From NCBI GenBank assembly GCA_013399115.1, contig VXAA01003380.1, positions 341,573 to 405,572 on the forward strand: DNA of 64,000 nucleotides. Reading direction: 5' to 3'. Both the position numbers and the translations under genes were made by a program. This DNA comes from Anseranas semipalmata (taxonomy: Eukaryota; Chordata; Aves; Anseriformes; Anseranatidae). The notes beneath the pieces are model-generated. The model saw only the letters and a program-made list of their open reading frames with translations, was not told the origin of the DNA and ran no database searches. This document shows positions 13,401 through 25,050 of the stretch, piece by piece. The first letter of the stretch is position 1. The number at the start of each line of letters is the position of its first letter.

Positions 13401-16110
13401 GGTCAGTGATTACTTGATTTTGTAATGTGTTTTGAGGTCCTCAAACCCAATTCTACCTAAATGCAAAATATAATTTATTACCAGAGATTAAAGACATATG
13501 ATAGAATTTGATTACGAAGAAGAGAGATCCAAGTCTGCAAAGTATTTCAGTATATATAGAACTCCAACTGTGTATTTATGTTTTTATTGAATTAGGAGCA
13601 CAATCACCTACTGCAAATTCCAGCGTTCTTGCATGATTCTTCTTTCTTGAAACTACACGATAGTGACTGTCAGATTATTCAAATGATGGTATCACTTAAA
13701 TAAAACACCAAAAAAAAAAAAAAAAGACGTAGTTTGCTGGACCTAAATTTGAGGAGGAATGCAAGAGCCTCATCTAAAATGAGAAGCCTCAGAATTTCAG
13801 TTTAAGCCGCTTACTCGGTCCCACTGGACTCATGCTTCCTAAGACCTTCAGCACTGAAATTTTTCAGAGGCCCAACGGTGGTCTTCTGATCAAAAGCAGC
13901 TTTTCTTGTAATGATGAGTGATTCACCATCCAGCTAAACAGGCTTGTTCATGGGTTATCCCATTCCTCCAAATGAGATTGTGCCTCTTGGTAACAGAAGA
14001 GTTAAAACTCAAAAACAAAATCAAGAAAAAAGTCAAAAAGAGCCAACAACAGTGCCCATTATTCTTTAATCCAGTGGTTAAGACAGAAGTGGCTAGACAG
14101 AAGGAATTGTAAACTCCAAGCCCTCTCCCAAGAACTGTTTCCCTATAATAATATCTAAAATATTTCTTACTGTCCTGATTATATCCTGATTGCATCCTGA
14201 TTTCATCCACCTCCCTTCCAATGTACATCTGTTACTTGCAAAATGCCCCTGTGAGAAGGAAGGTGAGTAATCTAATCACGGAGATTGCTACCACTTTGAA
14301 GTAAGAGAGAATGACCCTAAAGCCCTTTTATGAAGAAAGGACATGGCCAACTACAACAGGGAAAGAGTTGTATCACTGAATTGTGAACATGTGGAGTACA
14401 TGGTAAAATGCCTGATCCAATAGGGAAGGTATTTAAGACGCACTTTTCTTCAAGCTTCAGTATTTCTTCAATTTTCAGCCTCACCCCAAAAAGACTGAAG
14501 GAACTACCCGTTAGACTATGTTACAGTCCGTGACAAAAGCTTTCTTCTTTTCAGGCAATAGAGATTCAACTCCTTCTAAGTAAAAGGAAGAAATAAGCTG
14601 TATTCCTTCCTTAGGACATTACGGACATGACAGTAAGGGCACCAAAAAATGATCACGATCCTTTTTAGGAAAGACAGCTATAACAGTGATACGTAATTCC
14701 AAAAGAAAAATCATGCCTGCAACTCCTGACAAAATCTGGAATCTAATCACTGTAGGCATTGGATTGAGGCACTGTAGATTTGCAAGAGCAAACAAACCAC
14801 ACAGGCTTGAGGTTCCTGTCTTGATGCAGAAACCAAGAAACCTCAGCATCCTCAAATTCATTATGGGAATAAGAAACCATTAGCTGCATATCACAACAAT
14901 CATTCACTAAATTCAACTTTTGCCTTGATCTTTTGCAATCACATAAAACACCCTGGAAAGAGCCTGTCAAAGGGAAAATATCCCACCAAATAAGTCTGCT
15001 GTATGCCTGTTTTAAGTAGAGGAAGAAGAAAGGTCACTTTTGCCAAAGATTTCATTATTAGAGGACTGCTGAGAGTCTACATGCATAGTACATGCTGCTG
15101 AAGTTTTACCTGTTTTTTGTCTCAACTTTACTCTTGAGAACAAAAAACAAATTCTGCTGCTGCTCCTTTTGTTAGTTTTTACGCATTTCCATATCAACAT
15201 TTCTTTCTTTCTTGTTATATGATAAGGGACCATAGTAATGCATGAATTCAGTTGGAATTTTTATATTTAAATTTAACTTCAGTCTCATTAAAATCTTTAC
15301 TTCTATTGAAAAATCAATATTCCCTTAAAAGCAAAAGATTTACAGCAGTTACTACAATAAGGTACTGTCTGCCTCAGTACACAGGACAATACCATCAGTA
15401 ATTTAAGTCTACAGTCACATTTCAAATAGAAAAAATAATGTAAGGATATCAGAGATGCATTTCAGGTTGCAATATCATGCTAAAAATTAAATTTCTTCAT
15501 TTTGATAGTTTTAAACTGTAGGCATCAAATATTGCCATCATGCAATATTGAATATTTCCACCAGATGTCTCCAATACACTATTTTGTACAGAAAGTTACA
15601 TTTCAGTTTACATTACACATTCAAATTGAATGCAAGGTTAGCAAAATATTAAGGATCAAGGATAGAAGGACATATTATTTACTAGGCAGCGGAGGATACT
15701 ATCCCAGAAGAAAGGTGGGGTGGTCTGTTGGCTAACAAAACACAAATCTGTCCTTTCACGGATCTCAATGTATTTTACACAGGTTTACCAGTGTTTGAAT
15801 TTCCTTGAAAGGCAGGGGAGTGCACCTCTATTCACAGCAGACAGAAAAGGTCAGATACAAGTCAATTACAACCCATCTTTTCCAAATGGGCTTTGGAAAG
15901 TGTATTTTGGATACTTCCATTTAGTAACAAGAGTTCTCTTTTCACAATAATAGGCCTATATTAACTTTAAGGATGGTACAGATGCTCAACAGCAAAGGAA
16001 ACATTCAACTTTATGTATCAAAACTTTCAACCGAAAGAACAAAAAGCATGCAGATGACAAGCCATACACTGACACCTTCAGCCAATTCAATAACATAGCA
16101 TGGTATCTGT

Positions 16111-16143
16111 TTCTCTCTCTCTCTCTCTCTCTTTTTTTTTTTT
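16111..16143. repeat. (TC)n microsatellite followed by a T-run
   Basis: About ten TC dinucleotides (16111-16131) followed by a run of about 12 T. It reads as a polypyrimidine tract on the plus strand. Confidence 0.9.
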
Positions 16144-16603
16144 ATATCAAAGGGAAAGCTTTGAATAAGTTGTGTTTTCCATAACAGCAGAAACACAAAA
16201 ATTTCAAGGGTTAATCTCTAAGGCCAATAGTAAGCTATTAATTGTTTTGTGGTAATAAATAAATATATAATTTCCTTATTTCTATTTAATTCCCTTTGAA
16301 AGAAATTAAGGCCACATACTCATGCCATAGTACAACCCAGCAATTCTTCTGGAATAATGAAATATGGATTTAAGCTTTTCTTTTCAAAATTAACTAAGAA
16401 ATTTAATTGTTGTAGAAATAATTCCAGAAATAGCGTGGTTATCTAGTGTTAGAGTACAGAGCAAAACCAGCATATCTCCAAGGTGGGTGTAAGGAGTTCT
16501 GAGCTCACTGCCAGCCAAACTGAGATGACATCATATAGCAACACTGCCCAGGTACGCTGTGCATAGGCATGACAGGACATATAAGTGTTTTCTTGATGTT
16601 TTC

Positions 16604-16673
16604 TTTTTTTGTGTGTTTTTTTTTGGGGGGGGTGGGTGGGGGGTCNCCCCCCAAACACACACACACACACACA
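16604..16673. repeat. G-rich / (CA)n foldback locus with an embedded n
   Basis: On the plus strand: T-run and GTGTG, T-run, then G8-T-G3-T-G6, TC, one n (16646), C6, AAA and (CA)n to about 16673. The right arm (C6-AAA-CACACAC) is roughly the reverse complement of the left arm (GTGTG-T-run-G6), so the locus is an imperfect inverted repeat. The G part satisfies the four-tract G-quadruplex pattern. The n probably marks failed or ambiguous sequencing. Confidence 0.85.
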
Positions 16674-16832
16674 AAGCAGTATATCAAAAAGTAAGATCCA
16701 TTAAACCACAAGACCTTGTACTGGGCAGGGCAGAATAATAATCATTTTCTAGTACTTCTTTAAGGGTGAACTTCTGTTTTTAATGCAAATTGCTTTAACT
16801 TCTCCCTGTTAATTTGAAGAACTGTACAGTAC

Positions 16833-16940
16833 CTGTCCAGTATATGCAAAGTCCAGGGCTTGTTTTAAACCTAGGCTTGTGACACCATGCAAATTCACCT
16901 CATCAGCTTCACTTTCAACCATGCAGAGACTGAACATTGC
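16833..16940 (-). CDS. KLHL32: KLHL32 coding exon 3 (BTB/POZ domain, middle)
   Basis: A 108-nt exon (36 codons, phase 0 at both ends) encoding residues 69-104. The acceptor is CTTTTCCTAG ending at 16941, and the donor GTACTG begins at 16832. The peptide starts AMFSLCMVE, continues DEVNLHGVTSLGLKQAL and ends DFAYTGQ. This is the BTB region after SDYFR, carrying the AMF, the V-L-GV strand and the LxFxYTG motif common to BTB proteins. It joins directly to the 39533-39713 exon with no frame change. Two positions differ from the human sequence as I remember it (E for G after ES; D for E before FAY), both mild. The intron on its 5' side is about 22.6 kb. Confidence 0.96.
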
Positions 16941-18594
16941 CTAGGAAAAGAAAAGAAATATTATTAAGAACTAAAAATAACCCCAGTGAAGGTCCAGGAA
17001 GAACAGGATTCATTTTTCCATCTTCACTAACCATTGTTTTTCCTTGAATAGGAATTCTAAATAGCAACAGACTTGTGAGTTAGACTGAGATCTATACCAA
17101 GCTTTCAATACTACCCCAAAGCAATCAATCTTGCAAGAGAGTCCTTTTATCAATAAAGAAATACAAAAACTTATTCTGAAAAAACTGAAACAAATCACTT
17201 GGGTCCGTGAATATGTATTTCCTAAGCAATTTAGGTGAAATCAATGGGAATAGTCACACAATAAAGTATTGTTCAATAAAAATAATGAAGAACTAGACTC
17301 AAAAAAAAAAAATCTCTAAAAATACCACTAGAACTAATAATTACAATTATGGATAGTATCATTATATATAGGAAGGACAGTAAGCCATACAAAATTACTT
17401 GTATGTTACGAAGGGGCAATTAACACACTGCCTTTTTTAAATAATCCTCTCCAAATATCACCTCAGACTGGAATGTGAACAACGTAATATTCAAGTTATT
17501 GACAGAGGACTAAGGATGTAGGTTTAGGTGACCGCATCTCCAACTTCCCTTTACTTGCTATTGACCCAGTTTCTCAGACCACATCGGTCTTCCCATAAAA
17601 CCTACACTGAGGACTAGTAAGGTTATACTGGACTTCCCTACAAGTAACACTGAGAAGGGCAGCTGTCCCTTCCATCCATTCTTACTTCCCAGGATATCAG
17701 TCTTCAGTGTCTCCCTGCACTGAAGCAACCCTACTCAGTCTCTGGATCCCTGTAGGAATCTTTTTCTTCCCATCCCTGTTAAGCTTAGATTCCTTAGATT
17801 TGCCCCATGCTCTTCCCTCCCAGCCTGAACTCCCGCCGCAGTGTCCCTGCTTATCGCTCCTTCCCTGCTCTTGTAACTCCCATTCCCCAGTCCAATACTC
17901 TTCCAGAAATGCAACCTTTATTTTTGCCACTCTCCCACACATTTAACAAGATATACCATTCTCAGTCTTTAGACAGTAAACTGTGAACAAATAAATTAAA
18001 CAGTTCTACCATCTGTCATTGCTAAATAGCCTAAACTTAGCCCCAGTAGGTTTTGTTAGTGCTGTTAGTGCTCCTATGTAGGCTAGCAAACTTCACCTTG
18101 GAGAACTCCAGTGAAGGAGCACTTCTTATGAGCTCCTCTACTTTTGGGGCTACTCTAGCTGGTACCTGCAGAAGCTGAGGGAGTCAGCAAGCATGCTGGA
18201 TTTCATATATGCAACCTGTCCACCAGGCACTGCTGATTTTAAAGGAAAAAATAAGCCCTATCCCCTTTAACAGTTTAGCACATGGCATTCACCTTGATTC
18301 AGGCAGCTTCCTTCAAGAACTGAGAGTTTCCTGCAAATAAGTTATTTCTCCTGAAAGTGTTAGCCTTTTCTTCATTAAAATACCATAATTTGACATAAAT
18401 CTGTTGCCTGGAAATCATCCAGGATAAGCAAGAATGACATTTATCACATGGTCAGTCCTTGTCTTTTTGCAGTTCTTACTGACATAAAGTGATAGCAGGG
18501 CTCCTTCCAAACTGGCAACAGAAAAGAAATGTCAAAGAGTTTAAAAGGTTTATCACACTAATGTAGTAAGACACAGTCGTGAAACAGACCTAGA

Positions 18595-18626
<32 letters not shown>

Positions 18627-18637
18627 AAAAATATATA
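18595..18637. repeat. (TG)n(TA)n microsatellite
   Basis: A short TG run passes into about ten TA units and an A-run. It is likely length-polymorphic. Confidence 0.92.
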
Positions 18638-20865
18638 ACAAGTTCAGACACTTTTCTAATTCCATTAAAAATGTAATCATGGTTGGACATTTCATTGTCA
18701 TTTAGATGTCATTTAGCTGTGAGGCTTCAGGGCTTGCCAGGAGCTGCAAGGAACCCATCAGCCATCTGCTCCTTGTAAAAGCAGACCTCCAGTTTGTGTC
18801 TGGAAGAGAGAACTTGAGGCCAAAATGCAGCACCAGTTGACAACTAGCCACACAACAAACATGGGCAAAGCCCTGTCCTGCATCCGAGACCCTTAAACAC
18901 TTTTTGGGACGCAGTGCCTTTCAGCATGCCTGAAAATAATGCTTCATTTGCATTTGTTAATTGCACAGGGACAATGCCAACAACTGTCAGTTTCATCTAA
19001 AGCCATCCTCTGCATACTGGACAGCCTTAATGGTAAAATAAAGAAAATACTGATTTATTAATGCTTATCCTCAGGGTTTTAGAAAGAGCTACAGCAAACC
19101 AAATATAAATGCAAGCCTACTCTGAATACTACTGGACACCTTCCTAGTTCTCGAGCTGAGCCAACAAGGCTTGACCCAAGGTTTTTAGCAATAGCTACAA
19201 ACAAACAAACAAAAAAACACAACACATTTCCTACCTAAAAGCTAAAAGTGTCACAGACACTTTTGAACTAGAGATTTAAGACATATATCAACCACTTCTT
19301 GGATGCTGCTCCAAGCTTGGAAGTTATAGCTCGAGGAAAGGGCTTACAACTGTTCCACTGAGATTCTTCCCACTTAACTTCCACCTTATTTCTGGGGGAT
19401 AAATCAACTGCAAGGGCTTGTTTGTATGGGGTAACCTTGTAAATCTCTCCTATTACAACTTTCTCACTTGCACTAAACCCAGATTGCTGCTCTTTGAGCA
19501 GCACAGGCTATGTTTATGTTTGCCAGTAGTGTGGTCCAATGGGGTGGATTTGTAGAACAAAGAAGTTCCTTCCAAGAACCTGAGTCCTTGCTATATGTGT
19601 TTTTTTTGAAGGTTTACTTCAGATTAACCATCGTCTGGTGCTGTTACATGGATGCCCACCAGCATCCATAGCATGATGGTTTAGTTTCATCCAAAAGTCA
19701 GTTGAAGCACTCTGAGACAGCAGTTAACAGGGACAATAAAAAGAACTTTACAAGTGAATATCTGGTCCAGGTTAACATGCTGATATGAATCATCCACAAG
19801 CACAGCTTTTCACGGTCACAACTCCCACTTCTGTTGTATTTAAGGGTTCAACTTTAAGATATAAAAACCTATGTACTAACAGCCCTTCCTGAAGTTCAGT
19901 AATTGAGATGTTCTCCTGATTAAGACGACCTTCCAGTTCCCACTTAATTGGCTATATGTTCAAATATTTGCACCCACTCTATTTAACATATATGTCTAAA
20001 CTGCTGTTGGAGCTACTAACATCACATACTGAGTGTTGTAAAAGACATCTATAAACACATTCTGTTAAGTCTATCACCTGGGATGTGGCACCAGCTATCC
20101 CAAGACGTACGTAATACGTTGTCCACACAGTCGATTGGTAGTTTTTCTGGATGTTTTCTCCATGGCTTTATTGGGGTTGCTTGCTGCATGTTGTGAAAAA
20201 CAGAAATGTTTCTAACATTTAAAATGGTTACACTTTCAGTAGGGAAATATTTCATTGGCCAATTGCCAGGGCTGCATATCTAGTTCCTAAATTATCTGTT
20301 ACAATATGGTGAAATGGAGTAACTGCAGAATTTCCTACACTATCAGGCATAAACACATTCAATCTTGGGCATCACTGTCACAGCATAAATTTTGCTCTCA
20401 CCAAAAAGGATAAACAAACTTCACATACTAAAGTGACTTTATATCACAGTACATGACAACAAAAAGTGCAAAACAAGACCTGAGATAAAAATCAAACCAG
20501 ATGTCTAAAACAGGAATATTTAATTTGTCATTTCACCTACACAAAGCCTTTAAAAAAGGATTTGTTAAGCGCGAGCATGTTCCCAGTAGTTTTGTATTGT
20601 GCTACTACTCATAAATGTCATGGCTAGGAGTTCTGGTATTTTTCATTAAAGTAGGGATTTTTCCATTAAAAAAAAAAGAATTTGTTTTCTGTGCACTACA
20701 CCAATGAACAATTATTTTCATATATTCAGATTTATACATTCCATGTGTTATCAGTATGTCCTAAAGTGTATGAATGTACAGTTAGAGTATATTCTGCCTC
20801 AGGAAAATCAGGAAAAGTGTTCAAATTCTTGCACAAGAGTGAATTTACACTATCATGTAAATTGA

Positions 20866-20926
20866 CTACACTAATTGATGTCTAATTAATAATTACACTA
20901 ATTAGTGTAATTGATTACACTAATAA
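20866..20926. repeat. Cluster of TACACTAAT repeats with a perfect 22-bp palindrome
   Basis: Three copies of the 9-mer TACACTAAT in about 60 bp (near 20867, 20894 and 20916). The middle copy forms a perfect 22-bp palindrome at 20891-20912 (each half AATTACACTAA). The surroundings are AT-rich (TCTAATTAATAATTA). It could extrude as a cruciform or bind a dimeric factor; no known element was recognised. Confidence 0.85.
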
Positions 20927-21652
20927 TGCTGTACCAAGCATTCTATGTATCAACTGTTGCTAATTCTAGTAAGTAGTAATTTGACCAACTAGCAAAGAGA
21001 AGTGTTGTGGCAGGTCATCTTTTGATTTCACCTGTGTGTAAGACTGGAACAGAAAAGCAATGGCAACAATACATACTTTATTTAATATACATTGACTTTT
21101 TTTTTTTAATATGAAGTATACAGGCTAGATCCTGGTACAGAGTGCTACTACCCGGGTTTTGACAGATTGTCTGCAAATGGTGGTCAACGTACTTCTGGAC
21201 TGGAACTAGAAGAAAAATAATTTCATTTACATTTATTTTTGCTAAGGTATATTCCAAAATTCAGAAGTATCACTTGAGTATTCTGAAGCTCCTTAAAAGC
21301 TCTTCTTCTAAGAATGCCTTTTGCACTGATGCCATCAAAAGTGAAACAATTGTGTCACTGTATGTATAGGTACTTCCCTCGCTATGAAGACCAACTCCTC
21401 ATCTCAGATATTCATTACTAAATATACTTTTGGGATAATATTCCTTTGTCACACCAACTCCTGAATAAAGACAGTGAAGTCTTACAACACCACCTGTCTA
21501 CACAGCTCTTACGGGGCAGATTTGCACACCTTCATTGCACCCAGCTCCCTCACAGAGTGCCTGCAGAAAGCCTGGAAGTGCTCAGCGATACAAGACCCTG
21601 CATGCTCTGCATTCTCCGGCTGTACTACAGCAACGGTCTGTACATGGCCTAC

Positions 21653-21775
21653 CTGTATGTAGGAACCATCTAGAGACAGGGTGGTTACTAATAACGTTTC
21701 TATTCTGACCAAAGACTGAATGTCACACAAGGGGCTAAGCTTGCGGATACAGAGAAACACGTAACTGAATCTCAT
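21653..21775 (-). other. Candidate internal exon of unknown gene (41 codons)
   Basis: A minus-strand segment with a good 3' splice site directly upstream (pyrimidine-rich GGTTCTTTGTCTACAG, then exon at 21775) and a donor CAG|GTAGGC directly downstream (GT at 21652-21651). The 123 nt are exactly 41 codons and open in one frame, which starts ATG and reads MRFSYVFLCIRKL at its start and LSLDGSYIQ at its end. The other two frames contain stops. I do not recognise the peptide. It lies inside the large KLHL32 intron on the same strand. It may be a cassette exon, an exon of a non-coding RNA, part of an old retrocopy, or chance. Confidence 0.35.
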
Positions 21776-21920
21776 CTGTAGACAAAGAACCACATCTGTG
21801 ATGAACTAATACAGGTTTTCTTTGTAGTCTCACTAGATTTACGAGACTATTCTACTGTACCACAGTGATTCTAACATGGTCCTTACGCACGGCTTATTAC
21901 TACACCTAAATTAGTAAACT

Positions 21921-22069
21921 CGACAGGATCAGGCTGCTAACCCAGTCCCCGTGACACAACCATCCACCGCGCCTCACGAACGCGGCCTGCAGCACAGCTC
22001 TGACCCCGCCAGCCGGAGCTCTGCCGGGCAATGCCCAGGCCGTGGCTCGTGGGGTAGCTCGAGCCGTGG
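21921..22069. promoter_or_regulatory. Small CpG-rich islet in an AT-rich intron
   Basis: About 14 CpG dinucleotides in 150 bp, densest at 21967-22064 (ACCGCGCC, ACGAACGCGG, several GCCG), whereas kilobases on either side have almost none. On the plus strand a consensus-like donor (ATGG|GTAAGT, GT at 22092) follows 20-30 bp downstream. This could be a small orphan CpG island with an alternative start site, an enhancer, or an unrecognised GC-rich insertion. It is far too short for a classical CpG island. Confidence 0.4.
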
Positions 22070-24994
22070 CTGTTCCAAATGGATAGCATGGGTAAGTCCA
22101 AGATGTTTGCAGAGGGGAGGTTTAGTCATATGGACATGAGTCACGCTGTGCCAGTTCTGTTTAGGGCCAGAAAATAAGCCTTTATCCATCTTATTTACTA
22201 GTACAGGCATAGTCTAATAGAGCCATGTGCTATCAGAACTGTAGCTGCCAGTAAGCCACAGGGCTACAGCTTTATGTGCCATCTGCTACACAGAGTTCAT
22301 TTTCTCTCATGGCCACCCTCTGAGTACTCTGTGGAAGTTTTTGATATTCAGTATCATTTATTTTTCAGGAAGCAACGCCAAAGAATTTAATTGCAAGATA
22401 AGATAAGGTCTGCAGTGGTCCTCAGACAGTCCACATTCAGCTGACATGAATTAGCCTCCAGGAAAGTAGTCTCCTACCCAGGAGAACCTAGCACTGCTCG
22501 ATGATCCTCAGTGCCCCTACCAGCAGGCAAATTTCCCTCTCAGCCTGACAGTTTAAAGGTTTAATCCGGCGTGAAAAAAAAATCTGTTCAACCATTGGCA
22601 GAATTTGAGCTCAGAAACCCAGTCTTTAATTTGCGCTGCTGTACTTCATTGGTATGTTTTTAACTGTAGAAACACATGGGTCATTAAATTCTGGGTTAAG
22701 ACTTCTCCAGTACCTGGAGAATGAGTTATGGTTGGGATTTCAGATGCATCTCTGAAAATGCTCTGAAGTTCTCTGTGCTTAAATAGATCTATCAGTCCTA
22801 CTTTTAATGTAATGCTAGTAGCCTACTTTATTTTTCTCTCAGGTACATTAAAAACAAGGCAATAAGAAAAACATCTCGGGTAGCTGTACAAGTGACAGAC
22901 AAGACAAGAAAAATAATGAAATATAAAATCTTTGGACAGCTGCATAATTCAAAATCAAACTTACCAGAAAAGTTACCAAATTGGGCTAAACAGGAAATGT
23001 TAATTATTTTAAGTTATTCATTTAACTCAACAATGCTAATATCTCATACTTTGTTTTAAAATACCTCTGCTTGCACAAAATAAAACCTTCTTTGAAAATG
23101 CCTCCTTTTTTCCTTCAAGACCATCATGAATGTGAGCAGCACCCAAATTGCCAATACATCAACTGAAGCTCCCTTTTACAGCAAAACCCACTAGTTAGAG
23201 GACCAATCTTTTCTTCCAGTTCCTTTAAATCTCCAGGCCTTGCTCTGATATCCAGTCAATGAGTGAACATTGTGGAAAATAAAGTGATTGCTTAAATTCT
23301 GCTTTTCTTTAGTCAAGATTTTAATTAATCAAAAAAATTCCCCAAAGAAAAGTGAACACCATCCTCCTGCCATTCTGTGGCAACTGCTCCAAAATTCAGG
23401 GATCAACATATACCCAGTCACAAATGGTTCCACCTGAGCTCATACTTGTTTAAGAAGCTAAAAAACTAGGATGGACCCATTTCTGTGAAGTGGGCAGACA
23501 CTTTATTAGCTGTAAAAAGAGAAGGAGGGGAGGAATCAACCCTCCATTCTTCTTCTAATCTAGGCCTAAAACAGAACCAGAGCTAGAGAACTTCTCAAAG
23601 GAAAATGAAAACAAAGGACACAGTCCTTGGATGAAAATAATCAAACAATATTTGACAAAAGCAGCTCTCTGGCTCTTGAAAATTTGATAATCAGGAGGCT
23701 TAGCAAGTTGGTGGGCCTTTTCTACACAGCACCTTGCCGTTTCACTGGTTTGCCCTCAGCAGCCAAAGGCACCTTTACAAACCTGTTCACATAGAACACA
23801 AGATAAGACGAGCTCAAAACTCAATGCCACACAGCAACAGGTACAGATGTGATCTGATCTGATGTAACTGGGCAGAACGGCCTGAGTAAATGATGACTAG
23901 CACAGTCACTGGGTCTAACCTTCCATGCTCAGCTTTTGTAGCTGCTTAGATTTCAAAAGCAAAATGCAAGTTGGGTGTGAAATGCCACCAAATAAGAATA
24001 ATAATTTATTACTGTTAAATTAAATGACTATAAATGAGACAAAAAATGTCTAGATCCATAGATTTTTTTTTTAATCAGTCACGCAGCTCTGCAGCAACAG
24101 GTATAGACTCCTTCACAACATACAACTTTAGGAATATAGAAACATGAAAAGAATATTCATAATCCCCAAAATACAAATTGCTCACTGTCAGAAATGGTGA
24201 GGTACAAAATTGCTCCTTGCCTTCGAGTCACTTTCTTTCATACTCAGATGATCCATATCTGTGACAGTAATGAGCTTGTCTCCATTTGTACACATCAATC
24301 TTATAGCCATGGCAGGCTTAGCAAGCAGAAAATCATCACAAAACAATTTAATCAAGTTGTACAATATTTTACACAAGTAACTCTTTCAATGAATTCCATG
24401 CAACTCAGTGTCCTTTTAAAGGCAAGAAACAGAATTACAAAACATATGCTGTCTCAGGAGACAAGTATACAAATATAAAAAGAACAAATTGTTATACTTT
24501 AAAAGAGTATACAAGTGACTTAAGTGACTTACTACTAATGACCTAGGTGGAAATAAACTGGAATTCGTGAGCTTTCATAAGCTTTCTCCTGGGAGTTTTA
24601 TATGTATATAATTTGAATACTGATACGAGTTCAAATAAATTACAGGAATATATTTAAAAGACAGCTAAAACCATTAGGTCCTAATTTAAATCTGCATAAA
24701 ATCTGTTTAACACTTAAGAAATGTTTAAAGGAAAGTAATAAAGTCATTAAATAAGCAATAATATGATATGCTTTGTAAATACTGTAGAGAAGGGAAATTG
24801 GTAAAATACTTGGAAACTTGAGAGAAAAGGAGAACAAATTGTCATTGGGGCCTGTAATAACAGTATCTAAAGATAGACAGCTGTATAACAAAATTAAGTG
24901 AAAGTGTTTTCTAGGTAATCAAAAGATAGAAATAAGTATCTTTAGACACCAATTTACAGGACTTCATGGCATGAAATATCTTAATATCCTTTTT

Positions 24995-25050
24995 ATATTA
25001 TGGAGCCCAGAACTGCACACAATATTCAAGGTGAGGCCACACCAAACATG
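24995..25050 (-). mobile_element. CR1 fragment, internal part only
   Basis: The plus-strand string GGAGCCCAGAACTGCACACA followed by AGGTGAGGCCACACCA matches the antisense of the CR1 segment also seen at about 41350-41390. Neither the 3' tail nor more of the element is recognisable, so this is a short, old relic. Confidence 0.7.

Larger units (their letters stand above)
7435..16832. other. KLHL32 intron between coding exons 4 and 3
   Basis: A 9.4-kb intron, strikingly poor in recognisable repeats for this window. Visible items are an A17 tract near 13710-13726, the CT/T microsatellite at 16111-16143, the foldback/G-rich locus at 16604-16673, and a locally CpG-richer minus-strand open frame at 11283-11552 (see findings). 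Nothing else stands out. Confidence 0.65.

Noticed and set aside
19268..19504. 78-codon minus-strand frame with a plausible-looking peptide
   Set aside because: No splice sites at its ends and no family match; retained only as a chance ORF.
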